This document shows positions 43,741 through 57,580 of a stretch of DNA of 64,000 nt, one piece after another. The stretch comes from Tyto alba. Its lineage: Eukaryota > Chordata > Aves > Strigiformes > Tytonidae. The position numbers were made by a program, and so were the translations under genes. Positions within the stretch are counted from its first letter, which is position 1. Each line of letters starts with the position of its first letter. The DNA is taken from NCBI RefSeq assembly GCF_018691265.1, contig NW_024881330.1, positions 15,375,386-15,439,385 of the forward strand. Reading direction: 5' to 3'. The notes below the pieces were generated by a model, which was given only the letters and a program-made list of their open reading frames with translations, had not been told where the DNA came from and made no database searches.

Positions 43741-46700
43741 GAGTTTATTTGCTGCACTACAAGAAGAGGTGCTTACTGTGAGATGTCTCCCTTTGGCCTG
43801 GACTGGCTTTGATGTGAATATGGGACTTGTGCTTTGTGGCTTCTTCTGTATCTTCTTGTTTGCTAACTTAGGCTGCTTCCTAGCCAGGAGGGGCTGGCCT
43901 TCATGAATCTGAGTTTGAGGCTTTTTTGCTTTCTCTAATAAAGGGGATAAAAGGGCATTGTAGTGCTTAAGCTCTTTTTATGAATATAGGACTTAATAGG
44001 GATGATAAGAGAATACAGGAATTCCCTTATTAGGGAGAGAAGTCTAGTTTCTCAAAAGAAATTACATTGATGTCAGAAGTGCCCTGCCATGTTTTGAAAA
44101 ATAAGTAGTGTGTCTACCTTCTAGATATTTATTTCAGTTGAGAAATCCATTATGAACTTCTACACAGGCATTGCAATGCTGCTGCATGAATCAGATGGCT
44201 GGGCTCATCTGCCTGTTCTATCAACATTTGCCTTTTTTTCTCCTGACTTTCCAGAAGTGGAAACAATGTCTTACTGGGAAGCAAGAGATGGACCTGTCAG
44301 CTGAGGTTTAGAGACCTTTTCTTATTCATACTCATGTACACGTCTGGCCTATAAAGTTGTTCTCAAAATGTATTTGGCTCAAGAGAACATAGTTAAGAGT
44401 CAACTGGCAAAGATACCTAGAAAACTTTGATTGCTGTTGGGGTATAAAATGCCTTGGCTGCTGCACTTGCCTTCTGCATATAAATGAGCCTATCCATAAA
44501 GACTGAAAGTTGGCATGGAAAGGTTATACTACTTCTTACAGTACAAGCCTCTTAATTGGCACATCTGCTGGAAACAAAGGTGCCAAAAATGTGATTTGCT
44601 TGGAAGGAGTAAACCTTGTAAGAAAGCAACCTGTCATTATTTAATAGGGATTAAGATCCTCTCAGGATGTTAGATATTCTCTTTGTACAAATGCACTGTT
44701 GATGAGCTAATAGTGGAATTAACCTCATTACCTGTTAATGCTAAAGTAACAGTTTTATAGCTCTTCTCATATAGAAATACTTCACTGTCTGTGTCTTTGG
44801 GATCAAAAAATGGACTGAACCCTTCACCTCAGACATAGAGCAGCTATTTAAAACAACCCACAGCTACTTCTTAAACCCTATGTTGAGATATGTCAAGTAT
44901 CTTCTCTACTGAATACTGTAATTAGAAATGGAAGGATCGAGGTGTGGTCTGTGCTGGACAGATTTATTATGTCAGGGTGACTCCACCAGTAAATCCCAAG
45001 AAGAAAAAATTCTGCTGGTATCATTAATGACAACTCCCCCAGAGAAAGGTAGACTACCTTGGTAAAAGCAATATTATGCCACAGATGTGTTTTTCTTTAA
45101 AAAACGTGTCACCAAAAATCACATAGCCCCCACTGATACTGCTACATATATGTTTCTGAGATTAGGCTTAACCTGTATTTGAATAACCTTTTTATTAGAA
45201 TATCCTGAACATTTAGAAATATGGGGATTTTTTTTTTTTATTTAATTTGTAAAGAGAAAGTCTTGGGATTTTAGATACCCATTTATTTTTTGTTACTAGT
45301 GTTACTTGAAATCTGTGAAAGGCCAGTGTACTGCTCTGTACAATTTTGTTTCTTTGTTTGTTTTCTTTGTTTTTGTTCTTTTTTTTTCCATTTGTATTAT
45401 TGTACCATTTTCCTATTTGTACTATAGTAGTATTCCTATTAAATAAAAATAATTTTTATGAGCCATAGAAAATTCTATTATTAAGCTACATATCATAATT
45501 TTTAATTGACACATTCCAGTTCATATCCCTGTTAGTATGGATAATGTGAATGTAAAACAGGTACATTTAAAACAGTCATGGTCCTGTCTAGTTCTTCTCA
45601 TTTCAAGGCAGCATGTTTTGTGATTCTTATTGCTAAGTGTTGATAATTGAGCTGTTCTTGAAAGAATCCAATTAAATGACTGAAGAATTGCAGATAAAGC
45701 ATCACCAAATATATGTGCTTACGAGTCAGAAGCATTCTCATGATCCACAAAGCAAATACAGGCTGACCAACTTCCTTTAATTCTTATTATTTAATTCAGA
45801 AGTATAAAATCAAAACTTTGTGTTATCCTTCAGATCTCTACTTCTTTACCTCATCTTTTGCTGTTTATTGTTCTGTAATTAAAGAGCAACAAGATTTCAG
45901 TATGTTATTGATATTTTTGTGCAATTTAAAAATTTTTCCAGTATAGTTTGGCCAGTGGATTTTGTTACTGCTGCAGGCTGTATTTTAGCTAAATTCTTCT
46001 GTCTGTCTGTTCATCTTTAAATATGTGAGAAAATACAAGAAAATCAGTGGACCTACTTATATGCCTGATTTGTATTTATTTTAATGGAGTTCCTGATAAG
46101 CTGTCTTGGTTTAGTTCAACTGTAAATGTAACTGCCTAAGATGTAACTTGTAGAGGTGTCAGGATTGGCTTAAAGGAAACCAGAAAAAGCGGGAATAGAG
46201 ACTCCTTTGTAATTCTCAGTTTTGTAGTATAGGTAGGCTTTGGGTGGTGTTATATTTTTTTATTTGTATTTTAATCTAGACCTGGAGAAAATATTTTTTC
46301 ATGTTTCCAGTTCAAATACTGAGTTTCCTCAAAAGTTGGAATTTCAGTTGCTCTGATGGTATTTATGAGTTCAGGACAAACTGCTGAAAAAAAGAGGAGC
46401 TTCATTTCATCACTGTCTTAGTTATTAGATATTACTATTTGCTTTCTTACATGTACCTGAATGTATTTGAACTTACAGCTTTCACCGAGATTGGGCACTC
46501 TTCTGTGCCTACTACCAGTCCAAACAGAGTATTCTGTGATAAAGACTCATGCCATAAATCTTCTTCACAGTGGGTGTAGTACTTAGTCCTAAATCAGGAT
46601 AAAAAATGAGCTAATCTGCAAGTTATGTGTGCCATGTTGAGGGTGAATGTCTTAATTTTTTTATTCTTGCTGTAGTGGATGGTTAAATGCAACAAAGAAC

Positions 46701-46754
46701 ATGCGCTTGTAATAAAGTTTAGCTAATTACTTGTTGTAAGTTGCTGTTAATACA

Positions 46755-46960
46755 GGGCTGTTAATTGAAATTAATTGTGTTTCTTCTTTGACTCAATAGT
46801 AGTAACAAGCAGGCTAGAGAAGTTCAAGGAGGAACCTTTTATCTTCATAGCTGCACAAGGCATGCTAGTAGGGCACCTGCTGTGTGAACAGAAATTGTCC
46901 GTTCTCCAGAGCTGTGCAGGATACAGAGTAGGTTTCTGTTTGTAAAAGCAGGAGGATTTG
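46755..46960 (+). repeat. Unclassified interspersed repeat, copy 1
   Basis: This ~200-base segment is clearly related to 52851-53052 in the same orientation. Shared words include 'ttcttctttgactcaa', 'agtaacaag', 'agagaagttc', 'gggcacctgct' and 'caaaag/taaaag' near the end. Small insertions and substitutions separate the two. The homology begins at a shared 'gggct' followed closely by 'attgaaatt' in both. I cannot assign a family. The minus-strand frame at 46771-47055 is not a recognised protein. Confidence 0.75.
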
Positions 46961-47316
46961 TATTTACTGTGAAGACTGTAATCTCCAATATAAGATAGTG
47001 ATGGTTGGAGTCCAGACTTGGACAGGATCGGGCAGAGAAGAAAAAGCAAAGCCACATCAATGAAGAAGTATCAAACAATTGACGTATCTTGTGAAGTAGG
47101 AACCCTCACCCTGACAGAGCAGCTCTCCCTCTCTGCATTTTCTCTGCAAATATCCAAAAGCAAATATTTAATTTTTGGACTGGTAGGAATCTTCTGCACT
47201 GAGAGAAATGGAGCTTTAGTTTGGCAAGATTAAAAATGCCGTGTTTTTAGATGAAGTGAATTTTAAAACATTACATGCTTTGATTTGGATTTGGTTGTGT
47301 GGGGTTTTTTTTGTTT

Positions 47317-47372
47317 GGTTTTTTTTTTTTTTTTTTGTTTGTTTGGTTGGTTGGTTGGTTGGTTGGTTTTTT
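47317..47372 (+). repeat. Poly-T and (TTGG)n microsatellite
   Basis: A thymine run is followed by TTTG units, then about five TTGG repeats and more thymines. It is a compound simple repeat, and the tryptophan/phenylalanine/glycine-rich frame across it (47241-47465) is an artefact. Confidence 0.85.
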
Positions 47373-49544
47373 TATTTTGCTCCCGGTCCTACTTGTGATT
47401 TTATTTTAAGCATTGTTGGCCTGTCTGTCCTGGTTGTGGCTTTCGGGATTTTTGATAGCAATTAGAATTTTGTCAGGCAAGCTTCTTGACAATGCTGAGG
47501 AGTGCTCTGTCTTCTCGTTTCTCATCCTGACACTTCGTTTCTTCAGTTAGTGATAGTGCCACTGCCATTTGTATCAACACCAGCACCTACCAGTCATGAT
47601 TCTTGCTTTCAGAGTGCAATATCTCATTGAAAGAGAGTACTCTTATGGGAAATGTGTCACTTTATTTATGCTTGCTTGTTGTTTCGATATTGTCTTTATT
47701 CCGATCAGGTTAATGCTCAGTGATACTTTTTTTGACAACTTTATCCTTTCCTTTTGATGGTTATACTTGTACCTTAAGAGGGAGTTAACTTCTTACTTTG
47801 CAGGTCAATCTCATTATTTTGCATAATTTGTTTCCTTTCTCCCCCTTTGCAGTCTGTTTGTAGCACACCTAAGCTTGTGACACCGGTACAGAAGGTACTC
47901 AGTTGGGTCAATGCCAGCATTGCTTGAAAACCTCCCTCTTCATTTATTGGTCTTTGAACAGCTGATGGTGCTACTCCAATTTGGGATCCCTGGGTAGAAG
48001 TTTCTGCTTGTGCAGAGATGGCTTTAGGCACTGCCAGAGCAGTCTCTTGGTAGGGACAGCAATTTACAGCAGTCTGCTGGAGGCAACAAAAAGACGACAG
48101 TGGCTGACTTGGCTCTTGGGGTTGTGAAAAGGTGAAAGAACTCTGGAAGTGAGAGAGATGGGAGGCTGTGGACCACTGGTGCTAATATAGGAGGGAGGCC
48201 CTCGTGAAAGTGGCATTTGTTCCTCTCCTTTTCTTCCAGAAAGTGGGAGGATAGGAATAGCAACCTTCCCTGCCTTCCCTGACATTGTCCAGTCTTTCCC
48301 CTACCTGGTCCTTCCTGGAGAGGGCTGACCTGGCCCTGTTCACCCTGTGCTCAGAGCCCTGAGCTGGTGCTGCTCAGGTGTCCTCATTCCCCTCTTCAAC
48401 TCTGTTCTCTCCTCTCTCCCCTGCAATGTCAGAGGATTGTCCCCATCTGTCAGTGACTGGATTGAGGGGGCAGGGATTCTCTGCGAGTCCCGTTTGTGTG
48501 TCTCCTTAGACTTCAGATGTGTTTGAACTAGCTTGGAGTCAGTGAGGATGTGGTTCTCCTGGGGCCTTGAGTACCTTGTCTGGACTTTGTTTGTGCTCTT
48601 GCGAGACACAGTGAGCTGGCTGCACTGATTTGCTGCTTTTAAAACAGTATATTCTGAGAATGTAGATTTAGGTGAACCAGTAGGTATTATATACAGCCCT
48701 ACTCTGATCTTTCTGCTGACCAGTCGTGGGAAATAACTCCCTCCTGTGTGTGCCTGTTAACTGATCTTGTCTTTTGTGGGATGCTGTATGTGGACCCCAA
48801 GTTAGGCAGCATGTTGTGTCCGTGTGCCAGTGGACCAGACCAGAGAAGGAGGGACTATGTGTAGGACAACATGCGTGAGAATGATGGGGGGAGGGCTCAG
48901 ATGTGGGCTGGGCACCACTTCTGGAGGCATGCGTTCAGCATCAGGCTGTGTTAATAAGTGTGAGCACCCTGGGAGCTGCACAGCCTCCAAATCTTGCTCA
49001 AGGCACCATTATATGACTCTGCCATGCTCAGAGGGGTCATAGGTTAGGCCAGCCAGTGGCATTTTGCATCTTGCAATGTGGAGCAAGTAAGTTTGGGGCT
49101 ACAGATGTGAGGCACAAGCTTGCAACTCAGGGGATGCAAGGTGCTAGCTGACCAGGCTTCCAGCACTATTTGGGAGTCTGGGAAGGTCTCCCATGTCTCT
49201 ATAGTTTTCATTCAAAGTGGAAAATGGGCACTGTGTGTTGACCGGTCATAGGTATATGACCTTCATGATAGCTGCTGTAGTATCTCTGTTTTATTCCTTC
49301 CTGGGTGGCATTAGGATTTATGTGTTGTCTAAACTAAAGTTGGTGCAAAGTTGGCCTTTAAAGTGTGTTTTAAACTAAACTGTAATGATTTTTCTTTAAA
49401 ATATATTTGCCATACTGATTTTTTTCTTTTTTCACAGTGACGTAAGTAATAAATTAGAATGTAACTGAATTTCTGATCCAGTCAAAGTTTTAAACATTCA
49501 ATCTTTTAACAACATAAGAGGGAAGGTGTCCTACAGTATTTTCC

Positions 49545-49577
49545 TGTGTGTTTTTTTTTTTTTTTTTTAAACACACA
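49545..49577. repeat. T-run flanked by complementary TG/CA arms
   Basis: TGTGTGTTT at 49545-49553 pairs perfectly with AAACACACA at 49569-49577 across a 15-base thymine loop. It is a simple-repeat hairpin. Confidence 0.75.
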
Positions 49578-52500
49578 CATGGGCTTTGGTTTGTTGTTTT
49601 CATCTCCCCTTAGTTTTAAAATCATCAGTAACACAGATAGGAACACAATGGAGGTTTCAGCAGTTTCATGGGGTGTCTGCTTCTTAATGTAATTTTCTTT
49701 AGTCTTTGTTGAAAAAAGCTTTAAGTATGACTATCTGAGAAAGTGTATTTCTAAACCAAAACATGTCCTTTCCAGATTCTCCAATATTTTAAGATATCAT
49801 ATAAAAGCACATGCACAAGTCTGGCTCATTTCTTTTGTTCTTTCCAGAACTGAGACTGGCTTTTATGTTAGTCATCGATTCTGAATTCTGTATAGGCAGT
49901 TTAATGTTGGAAAAGTAATTTGGAATATATGAAAAAGATTGTTATTTTCTCAGTTTTAGAAATAGAACCCAAGCATGTTTAAAAGAAGAAAAATCATGCT
50001 TTTGAAATTCTTAATGGGCATTGCTGCTCCTTGTCATAAACAATGAAGATGACGCTGTTAGTCTTGCTTCCGGAGCAGCCTGAAAGATTTGACAATAACT
50101 TAGATAGCTTTTTGGAGCTGTATAGTTTAAGTTCTCTGCTATAGGTATCTATATCACCTGTACATAAAATTTTATTTTTCTAATTTTTAAATATATTATT
50201 GGCCCTTTATAGTTTGCTTGTAGAAGACATTATGTTTTGATTTAACAAATATCTCCTCCTCAACTTCACGCATGAAGTGATCCCATTTCTTTCCTCCCAG
50301 TCTCTTTCTCTGATCACAGGTACTTCAATGGTTTTCAGACACATTTCGATGTTTCTTGCCCAAGATGACTCTGCATTATTCTACGGGTGACAAGAGACCC
50401 ATCTCACTCTCTCAGTCCCTATTACATGACAGTGACCTTGCTACTTCTTTCCTTTGCTCTTCCCATACCTCCCCTCACAGCTATCAGCCCCCTTTTCTGG
50501 TGAACTGCCTAACTGCGTTAACATAATTGTTCAACATTGAGCAGTTGTACTCCATTTGAAGATTTCTTCATGTCTGAAACACATTTGGCAGAGATCCACG
50601 CTGCTGGTCTAATAAATGATGGTGCTTCTCCTTGCAGCCTTGCCTTGCTTATGTCCTTTGACCAACACAGCTGTAACAAAATTGGTCCTGTTTTGTCTTT
50701 TTCTAGTTAAACTGTAAACTCCAGAGATGTCTCTTGTGATGTCTGTTGGAGCAGAATCTGCCTTAATACTTTAAACACTGCCTCTTTTATCCATCTCTGT
50801 TTCATACAAGCGGGTTTTTTTTAGGCAGAAACCATAGGGTCTGAGTTCGGATAAATTTGAATGTAAATACGCATTGACTTCGCTTATATGTCAGGATCAG
50901 TATGTTGTTAAATTGGATGTTATAAATGGTATCAGGCAGCTTTCTTCCTTCAGCCCTGTTTGACTGAGGACTCTGATCTCCACAATCCTTGGATTTTTTA
51001 ATCTGAGCAGATTTGTAAATGCACAAAATGTTTGGGTTGGAGAAGGTCTTTTAAATAACTTGGCTCATACTATGTAAAGTAGTTTTAATAATGAGACTGA
51101 ATCCTCTGTCACTCAAAAATACAGAAGCCTTTATTTTCTGGAGTATAATACAGTAAATAAAGACAAAGAAATTCTGGTGAATAAATTAACCTTCAAAATT
51201 GTCAGGCTTGGTGAACTGCACCTGGAAAGCTGAAGAGATAACTTGTACATCATTCCTTAGGAAGAGCAGGGCTTGGTTGCTAATGCTATTCTGAACACTG
51301 AAATACACTTTCTAGTAGCATGCAGGCTGTATGTTTGATTTGTTTATTCTTGAGTTGGTGATGTTAAGTACTGTCTTCTCTGCACTGTGAAACAAAGAGA
51401 GCATGAAATTGTGTCACGTATTAAATATGCTATTTTTTTTCTTCTTGGGAGTCATTTTTATAGTTTGAGATACATATAGTGAAAATGGGGGGTAGGCAAT
51501 TTAGAAGAGAGTTTGACTCAAAATCCTAAAGAAAAAGGTTTTCCTTCAAATATACAAGAAAAGATCAGAATACTGAAGACTTTTATTCTCATTAGATCTA
51601 TATCTAGCACATGAGTTGGCATAGCATTTGGCAGGATTAAAGCTATTAAAGTGTTGCCAGCAAAGGGTGATCTTAGGATGAGTTTATGTCAGGAAAATGA
51701 AAGGGCAGGTTTGACTAAAGATTTTTTTTTGTTGTTTTTACTATATTATTTTAATTAGCTCGGGCCTGTTGTTTGACTAAGCTGATAAACAGAAATGAAG
51801 TAAAACATAATACTTTTTCTACCTGTCTAGGTAGTTTAAATGTAGTTAGTGGCAGGGAACTCATCTGGTAGATAAGTTTGTGGTAGGGGTAATTTTCCTT
51901 GGTTTACTGGGAGTTTTTAAAGTAAAATATGATCTAGCTTTAGAGCAGGGAAGAAACTAACAAATGAGTTTTGTGGGAGGGAAGCATATTTTTTAATAGC
52001 CTTTCAGTCAGAGCATCTGGTTGGAAAATATTTTGGGTATGATGTTCCAAAAATGAAGGCAACAACAATATACTTTTTATAACCATTGCTCTGACAACTC
52101 TGCATTCTTCTAACTCAAGTCCTTATGAATTAGAAAATTAAACATAATGCTTGATGGTGTCATTGTAAAAATGTTCTCTTTGGACTGCAGTTATAAGTTT
52201 AAGTCAAAGATGTTTCAATCATAATTCTGAACATTGGACAGTAAAAAATCAGCATGTATGTTTGCTATGCCATGATCTGTATATTGCATGGCTTAATAGT
52301 TAGATTTGAAACTCTTTCAGTTCTACAGGCAAAGAGGGAAATGTTAAATTTGTGCTGCAATTGCTGGTAAACTACTACAGATATTTAACGTGTTGATACT
52401 TAAACCTTTGAAGAGGAGAGTAGTTGCTGTACTGAAGAGAGCAACCTCTTAGTTGAAACACACATTGGCACTACTTGTGTACTTTCAGCTAGGAATAAAT

Positions 52501-52850
52501 AGCTTGTAAGTCTATAGCTAGCTATATATATTTGTAGCCAAATATTTATAGTTTAAGTATTTTTATGAGGTACAAGAAAGGCCAGTTACAATTTATTTTT
52601 CGAGGACTGGCAGACTTTCCTGTAGTCCTCAAAAATTTCAATGCTCAAGAAATATATTTAAATTTAAGCAGTAACTCATAAAAGATAGACATTGAAATCT
52701 TGACCCTGCTGTTCAGAGATTTCTGTGGAATCAGAGGGACTGATTGTGTTACATGGCTATTTTTACTTGTTGTTTTCTTTGATGTATTTGTGAAGGACAC
52801 GCATTTATATATGCATGTAATAAAATTCAGATAACTGATACCATAATATT

Positions 52851-53052
52851 GGGCTCTTCATTGAAATTCAGTTTCTTCTTTGACTCAAATAGCAGTAACA
52901 AGTAGGCCAGAGAAGTTCGAAGAGGTGCCTTTGATCTTCCTAGTTTCATGAGGAACAGTTACAGGGCACCTGCTCTCCCTACAGAGGCTGCCTTTTCTTC
53001 AGACCTGTGCACTGTCCAGAGCAGGTTTTTTGTGTGTGCAAAAGACAGACGT
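52851..53052 (+). repeat. Unclassified interspersed repeat, copy 2
   Basis: This is the second copy of the repeat at 46755-46960, same orientation, about 6.1 kb downstream. It differs by several small insertions, for example an extra 'cctacagaggctgccttttc' region. The shared left boundary and the scattered substitutions fit two old insertions of one family better than a recent tandem duplication. Confidence 0.75.
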
Positions 53053-54968
53053 GCTTCTCTGAAAGACTAGTGGTATAGCAAGTGTTCTCCTGGTTATAAT
53101 GCACCATCAACACCTCTGGAAGTTTCTTTTTTTGGGTATCAAGTCTGTCAGTCAGGCTTCTGCCTGCTGTAGGTCAGTGGGTGGCAGCAAAGGATGGGAA
53201 TCAATTATTTGGGGTGGGTTTTTTGGGATGCATTACTGTGATACTTCTACATGTGGATAGTGCCTATTCATGTATTTGAAACAAGATTTGTGTTTCTGGT
53301 GAGTATTTCTGTTCAAAACAAAAAAGGCTGAGCTAAGGAATGTGCGTTGTATTATATGTTTAACTGTATTTTTCCTGCTGTTAAGTAGCCAGGCTATGAA
53401 AAAGGGGGAAAATTGGACGTAAGAAATTCAAGACATGTTTGCCTTTTGGAATTTTATCTCTGCCATATTTCCTGGCCCTGACTTAGTATCTTTGCATGAT
53501 GTACTTTATGGACTTAATAGGACATGCAAAGCACTAGCTTAAAACTGCTTTGGTCCTTTGGGCTTCCAGTAATGAAAAATTTCAAAGCAACTTTGAAAAG
53601 GTCTGTCTGACAAAGTACATCTGTGTAAATGTTGGGATAAACCCTGTCTGGCAATATCGAGGTAATCCACCATGAGTCTTAATGGAGAAGAATAGTTGAG
53701 ATGACATTCCCCTTCACCTCAAATTTGTGCAAAAAAATTCTCTTGAACCTTCTACATTACAAGGAGCTGGAAGAGAGGTATTCTGCGTGTACAGCGTGGG
53801 AACAAAGATACTTTGATTTTATTCTGTAGACTCAATTCTTTCACAAAATCATGAAGTAAATGGATACATTGGTGTTCACACCCACTTATATCAGCAATGT
53901 CCAATGTTAAACACTTATTGTTGGTAATAAATGCCCATCTGTTTAAGATTTTAGTAGTCTCCTGGGCAGACTGTGCAAAAAAAGGATGAAATCACTTTGA
54001 ATATATTTTCTCTTTTTTTGTTGTTTTGCCTACTTTGACAAGAGGCTTTAAATCCCTACAGTTCAGGTTGTCTAGAATTCAACATTTTCATATCTTTATA
54101 AAAAGTATACGTGCAAAGGTGAATTGTTTAAATGAAATGTGGCTTTATACATATGATAATGCAATTGAGTTAATTTATACGTTTTATGTATAAACAATCT
54201 ATTTGTTCAGATAATCTATTACAAAACTGAATATTTACAAAAGTACTGAGCAGCGGTCTTTCAGTTATTTATAAAGAAGCTACTGTTTTAAGCAAGAGTC
54301 CTACTTATTTCTCATAATGGCGATTGTAGGCGGGTTAAAGGTAAAAGGGAAGCAGAAACACTAAGCCTGCTTGCAAACATCACTCAATCCTAGGAATGAT
54401 GTCAGCTGAAATACTCGGTATGAACTGGTATCACCAGCCTTACTTTAACTGTTGTGTAGTCTCCTTTTCCCAGGCAGAACCAGTCTTTAAGCTTGCTTGC
54501 ACTAAAGGGCTTTGTTGAAAGATCTTTTCTAATTGAAGTTGAGGAACATGCCTGGCCTGAAGATAGTCCTGATCTTCCATGGTTATATCCAAACTGGGAC
54601 ACAAATATACATCCCTCTTGTGAATCTGAAGGCTTCAAAGGCTGCAAGTATTGCCCTTCAGGTGCAGTCAGAGTTCATCGCTCTTTAACTGTTACTTAAG
54701 ACATGGTGCAGTATGTTTCTGTGATGAAAGGAACATGTATACAATGTAAAATAATGTTAGAGAACCTTTCACTGCGTGTGATACCTATGTGATGTATTTG
54801 AATATCTGGGTCTTTTGTATCATGCTGGTGATTATTTGGTATCTGCCAATCAGAGCAGCTCCTATCTTGCATTTATTATTTTAATATTGAATATTGATGT
54901 CACCGGTTAATATTTCTGAAACTTGTGTGGACTAAACGTCATTTCTCTTCTTCATTCTGTATTTCTAG

Positions 54969-55133
<165 letters not shown>

Positions 55134-57580
55134 TAAAATGTGACAAATTGGTTTACTTTATTGTTAATGGACTGTGACTGTGCACTGAAGGCTTTTTGTT
55201 GATTGTATGACTAGAGAGTTGTAAGGTTTAGAGCAAGAGGAATATACCAGCTTTCATAGGATGTGGTAAGTGATTTCTCTATCTTCCTAAAAGATAAGTT
55301 TCAGATTATTCAGGGTTAATATAATGAGGAAAGGAGTCAGTCTGTGCATAAGGGCCACATTCTGTTCATTCCAAACAAATAAAAAAACCCCTAAACATTA
55401 AGAAATGTCCTACAAGGAAAAATGTAAATGAGGTTTTTTTCATTGAGATGTTTCACCTTGAGTTCTTATTCTTTTTTGCCTTTTATTTATTTATTTTTTT
55501 AGTTAAACTTATGAGTCCTTACCATGTAGAATGGGAAGCAAGCCCAACTGAGCTCCTCCCTAGGGCTGAAGCAGGATCAATAGAGCACATTCATTTCTGA
55601 CAGATGTTTGTCTAATTTTCTTCTGGAAAATTTGCAGTGGAGGAGATTTTTACATCTCTCTATTCCAGTGTTTTATGGTCCTTAAATTTGGTATTTTCCT
55701 AGTATCAATCTAAATTATTATTTCCAGTCAGTGGAGCTGATTTCTGTCTCAAGTGTAGCTCAAGTGCAATCATTCTTTCTTGCAGTGTTTCCTTTATTGG
55801 ATAGCAGGCTTCCTACTTGCACATACTTTCCCTGTCTAGTCTAAAAAATATTAATTTGTTCTGTCATGGTTTCTCCCCCAAATACCTGCAGGACCTACAA
55901 GCCTTCAACTCTTGGTGTCTTGTCTTAGAAGAATATATTAAAAATCATAATTGTATTTTATTTTCCTATTTAGAAGTTGATATTGATTTTGTTGATCTGC
56001 TCAACTTGTTAACTCCTACTCAGTTTGCTGTAGTGGTATTTTAGTTGACCACTTTGAACTGACATCAGTTTAGCAGAGTAGCTGGATTAATATAAATACA
56101 GATGTAATTTGGGACTTAGATAGCATTTTTACTCATATCCCAGACAAGAATTAATCTGTAAAAAGTTTTATGTGGAGCACAAATTTGTTCTCTGACATGG
56201 TGGTATACAGAACTGATAACTGGCAATCAGCCCTTTAATATCAGAGATTTGAGTTTCACATACAAATCTCAGTATTATCAATCATGCATTGTTAATTAAT
56301 GTATGTTTCAATCAGTGTCTGTTCATATATGTATACCTGTGGTGTTTCAAATTTTACATTGATTCCCGTTGCTATTATTTCATTTCTGATAATATATGAA
56401 TGATTTTAAACATGGCAAACTAAACTACCAATATTTGTTTACTGTGTAGCCATGAATATGCATACACACTTATATGTGAGAGGTGTTTTGTATTGGTTTG
56501 GTAAGTGTTGAGTTTTAGTACTTAACCATTGTGCCCATTTCATCTAAGTCATCATCTGTTGAATGCAGTCCGTAGGAATGTAGTCTGTGTTTCCACCCAT
56601 CTGTACAGAGCTGACTGCATCCAGAAAAAATTGAAGCTATTTTAAAATCTTTTCTAGTACCATTTTTCGGTTATACGGTCTCTTTTTAGAATTAAGGCAC
56701 TATGAAATGAAGTGGAAAGGAAGAAAAAGTTGTTTTAATTTGATCATAAACATAGATGGAAACCTTGTAGTTTCCTTGCAGATGTGCAAACTTCGAACTT
56801 TATAGACCTCTGTGAAAAGAAGAATCAAGATCAGTCCTTCTTACTTTACACAAAAGAGGTATAAGGAAAATATTAGTACGAGTGTTAGAAAGTAAGTCTG
56901 CAGGAAAGAAAATAACTTCAATTCAGTAAGTACCAAAGAAAAGAAGAAATGTGATCAATGTTTGTAAGGATTTAATAAAAGTATATTGTGATAATATTAT
57001 GAGTGAAATCAATAACTCAGGAGGATATTTCCAGTACTGTTGGTCCCTGTGACTCCAATTATTTGAAATCTAATAAGGGAATAGAACAGTGGATTTGTGG
57101 CTCAAAAAAAAGTAGAGCATGAAAGGAGCATGGAAACTAATGTGAAGATTAAGCCAAGGTAGTGTAACTGTTTCCAGATATGGCTATGGAAAAGTAATGT
57201 GATTGTTGAAAATTTCTCAGGAATTAAAGTGACTTTACAGGCTGCTTTGATATGGAAAAATACAATGGAAAAGAAGAAAATGACATGAAAAGGATATTTA
57301 AACTTTATTTGAAGATAAAATCTAATGCATGGTCATAAGCCAGGAAAATAGTCTTGGGCAAACATATCTAACAGTTAACCATAGGTGTTGAAAAGTGTGG
57401 CATTTTACTTGGGACTATTAGTTGCTGATTACAGTTTATTGAGTTGGGGGAAAAAACGCAACCCAAAATCTTTGTGGAGATTTTATACCTTTATATTACT
57501 CCTAACAAAAGGCAGCTGCAGATGTATAAGAAAAAAATATTTATTCTGGTCATTTACCTAGTAAGAAAAAAGATCTTCAT

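Larger units (their letters stand above)
36521..54968 (+). other. SAMD12: SAMD12 intron before exon 3
   Basis: AT-rich intronic sequence ending in a good branch/pyrimidine region and 'ctgtatttctag' at 54968. It contains a CR1 scrap, two copies of an unclassified repeat, poly-A and poly-T runs and TTGG repeats, described separately. The many short open frames (up to about 94 codons) lack domains and in-phase splice sites. Confidence 0.85.

Noticed and set aside
54493..54699. Open frame of about 68 codons (HAWPEDSPDLPWLYPNW...) 300 bases before exon 3, considered as an extra exon
   Set aside because: The nearest acceptor (CAG at 54473) would be read from exon 2 in a frame that stops quickly, there is no good donor, and it has no ATG start or known domain.
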